This document shows positions 62,614-64,000 of a stretch of DNA of 64,000 bases, piece after piece; position 1 is the first letter of the stretch; each line of letters begins with the position of its first letter. The notes below the pieces were generated by a model. That model ran no database searches and had not been told where the DNA came from. It was given only the letters and a program-made list of their open reading frames with translations. The translations under genes were made by a program, and so were the position numbers. This DNA comes from Globisporangium splendens (taxonomy: Eukaryota; Oomycota; Peronosporomycetes; Pythiales; Pythiaceae), in the NCBI GenBank assembly GCA_006386115.1, contig VFIW01000088.1:62001-126000 (forward strand). Reading direction: 5' to 3'.

Positions 62614-63161
62614 TGTAACGGGGTCACACGCTAAGTTGCACCGCAGCAACTTAGCTCAATCTATTGGCATTGGACTAAGTCCGCATGCAACTAAAGTTTC
62701 CGTACCTAGCTACGAGAAACACCAAAGCAGCCGAGCCATTAGGTTCGCCGCACTTACTCGAACCACAAAGGCAGCCAAGCTACTCTGATTAGAGGTCGGT
62801 CACAGACACGACTCTCATAGGCTAAAACTATATGCTTTTAGACCAATTGAATAACACGGCAATTCAGAGCCATTCACTTATGTCCACATTGAAATAAGCG
62901 GAAGTTCACTATGCTAGATAGTGAACTAAAGATAACTCAGGGTGTCCTGCAGAGGGCAACCCCCAACAAATAAACAGTTCCATTTTTACCTCTGACTAAG
63001 CCTTTAGTTATTGACGGTTACTCTATAGAGATCTATAGGTAACCGATCGTTGCACTGCAGGAAGCAGGCAACAGCTCTTGGAACAGAGTCCTTGAGAGAA
63101 GTCGTGCACACGCTTCCTCACACACGTACCGTGCTGCGTAACTCGGAAGTGTCCGGTTACA
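62614..63161 (+). repeat. 5' LTR of a third Gypsy element (Gypsy-3), 548 bp
   Basis: TGTAACGGGG at the left end and GGTTACA at the right, followed after two bases by a primer site. It contains AATAAA at 62969-62974. It is inserted in the Gag pseudogene that ends at 62613. The matching 3' LTR is beyond the window. Confidence 0.8.
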
Positions 63162-63163
63162 AC

Positions 63164-63180
63164 TGGTAGCACTCGTAGTC
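63164..63180 (+). other. Primer binding site of Gypsy-3
   Basis: TGGTAGCACTCGTAGTC, the Gypsy-1 primer site with one T missing, in the expected place two bases after the LTR. Confidence 0.75.
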
Positions 63181-63233
63181 AATCTACGACCCGGCAGAGG
63201 TGACTGCCTGAATCGCTTCCTCAAGGATTCACC

Positions 63234-64000
63234 ATGGCGTCAATTGACCCTGCGCAGTTCCCGCACCTCTCGGCTGAACACCGGAGTGTGCTGACCCGAA
63301 TGGCACAAGCTCTAGGCGACCAAGTCGCGCTAGAGTTGCTCTCGGCGTCGCCGGAGCAGCAAATCTTTCGACTCGAGCAGTTCGAGAACTTCTCGAACGC
63401 TCAGCGCCTCGAAGGAGAGCGAAGTGCGCAAGCACAAATGCAAGCCACCGCAAGCTTGACCGCAGAGATGCTGCGCTCAGCTGCTGAGTCGCGTGAAGCG
63501 CTCGAGCGAGTGGTATCTGTGGTTGCTGGTGCAGCCACGTCTTTGTCGAGTGCGGCTGCTGCGCCTCAGACACCCACGTCCCAAACTCCCCGCCCAAGAG
63601 CTGTCAAGATTGACGCTCCGAAATTCGATGGTGCGGATGGCGACAAGCTCATCCACTGGCTACTCGCCGTGGAGCGTTGCGCCAAGGCTCAGCTCATCGA
63701 CAGCAACGAGCAGATGGTGTCTTTCGCCATCTCGAACCTGCGCGGTCGAGCGTCGGAATGGGCATTCTCGACGTTGCTCGCCGATGAGTGTGCGTTCGAC
63801 ACGTGGGATATTTTCCGTGCGAAAATCACCGCCATGTATCAGCCTCCGAACAACGAAGTGCTGTTGCAAGGTCGTTTCTTCTCCTTGAGACAAGGGAAGC
63901 TCTCGCTGGAACGATACATCCAGGAGATGAGAAGCCTATGCGCGGCGATCACGATCAGCCCTTTGCCTGAGTCTGTGAAAGTGCCTGCGTTTCTCAACGG
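63234..64000 (+). CDS. gag: Gypsy-3 Gag, partial (runs off window)
   Basis: ATG at 63234 in strong context (accATGg), open without a stop through 64000. N-terminal QFPHLSAEHRSVLTRMAQAL aligns with the N-terminus of Gypsy-1 Gag. It is followed by an Ala/Ser/Gln-rich stretch with coiled-coil character, then a Retrotrans_gag core: APKFDGADGDKLIHWLLAVE, AISNLRGRASEWAFSTLL, FRAKITAMYQPPNNE and LRQGKLSLERYIQEMRSL. It starts 73 bp past the LTR. The intact start and frame suggest a young insertion. Confidence 0.9.
   Translation, partial: MASIDPAQFPHLSAEHRSVLTRMAQALGDQVALELLSASPEQQIFRLEQFENFSNAQRLEGERSAQAQMQATASLTAEMLRSAAESREALERVVSVVAGAATSLSSAAAAPQTPTSQTPRPRAVKIDAPKFDGADGDKLIHWLLAVERCAKAQLIDSNEQMVSFAISNLRGRASEWAFSTLLADECAFDTWDIFRAKITAMYQPPNNEVLLQGRFFSLRQGKLSLERYIQEMRSLCAAITISPLPESVKVPAFLN

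Noticed and set aside
1..64000. tRNA, rRNA, CRISPR arrays, bacterial operons
   Set aside because: No cloverleaf, rRNA-like conserved block, regular repeat-spacer array or Shine-Dalgarno-led gene cluster was seen.

Overview
The window looks like a transposon-dense, gene-poor stretch of a eukaryotic nuclear genome, most likely an oomycete (stramenopile). The basis is the mix of non-LTR retrotransposons with an APE endonuclease / reverse transcriptase / RNase H ORF2, chromodomain Ty3/Gypsy elements, a FLYWCH-type MULE, short intron-poor genes and small secreted proteins. The RT motifs resemble those I associate with oomycete non-LTR elements. I could not run a database search, so the organism is inferred.

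Region 1 (1-34910) is a set of nested inverted duplications. Arms 1-4825 and 20729-25553 are near-identical inverted copies, and the left one runs off the window. A second, 9-kb near-perfect palindrome spans 25937-34910. A third, smaller palindrome (17976-20705) copies the core of the second. The duplicated material is decayed non-LTR retrotransposon (LINE-B and LINE-C) plus a head-to-head pair of small secreted-protein genes, giving four gene copies in all. The non-palindromic spacer between the paired genes is present once in each orientation. An intact 10.7-kb non-LTR element (LINE-A, 6178-16910) is inserted in one LINE-C copy, flanked by a perfect 14-bp target-site duplication. The other LINE-C copies supply the uninterrupted target.

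Region 2 (34911-42850) is a second, dead OTU-type LINE (LINE-D). It has an open ORF1 and an ORF2 broken by frameshifts and an RT deletion. Both LINE-A and LINE-D ORF1 proteins carry a CCHC knuckle and an OTU-like cysteine protease domain. Region 3 (42910-44675) holds a minisatellite, two unrecognised ORFs and a fragment of an NP-repeat protein of a type I associate with giant DNA viruses.

Region 4 (44676-57405) is two Ty3/Gypsy elements on the minus strand. Gypsy-1 has open gag and pol joined by a textbook -1 frameshift signal: A AAA AAC, an 8-nt spacer and a hairpin holding the gag stop. It also has a long coiled-coil ORF on the opposite strand. Gypsy-2 is decayed and truncated, but its frameshift signal keeps identical geometry with two compensatory base-pair changes. 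A back-to-back inverted LTR pair joins the two elements.

Region 5 (57406-64000) holds a MULE transposase with three in-frame stops, an intact gene for a tail-fibre-like protein ending in an S74 intramolecular chaperone domain, a solo LTR, a broken gag, and the 5' end of a third Gypsy element that leaves the window. I saw no tRNA, rRNA, CRISPR or ordinary housekeeping gene.
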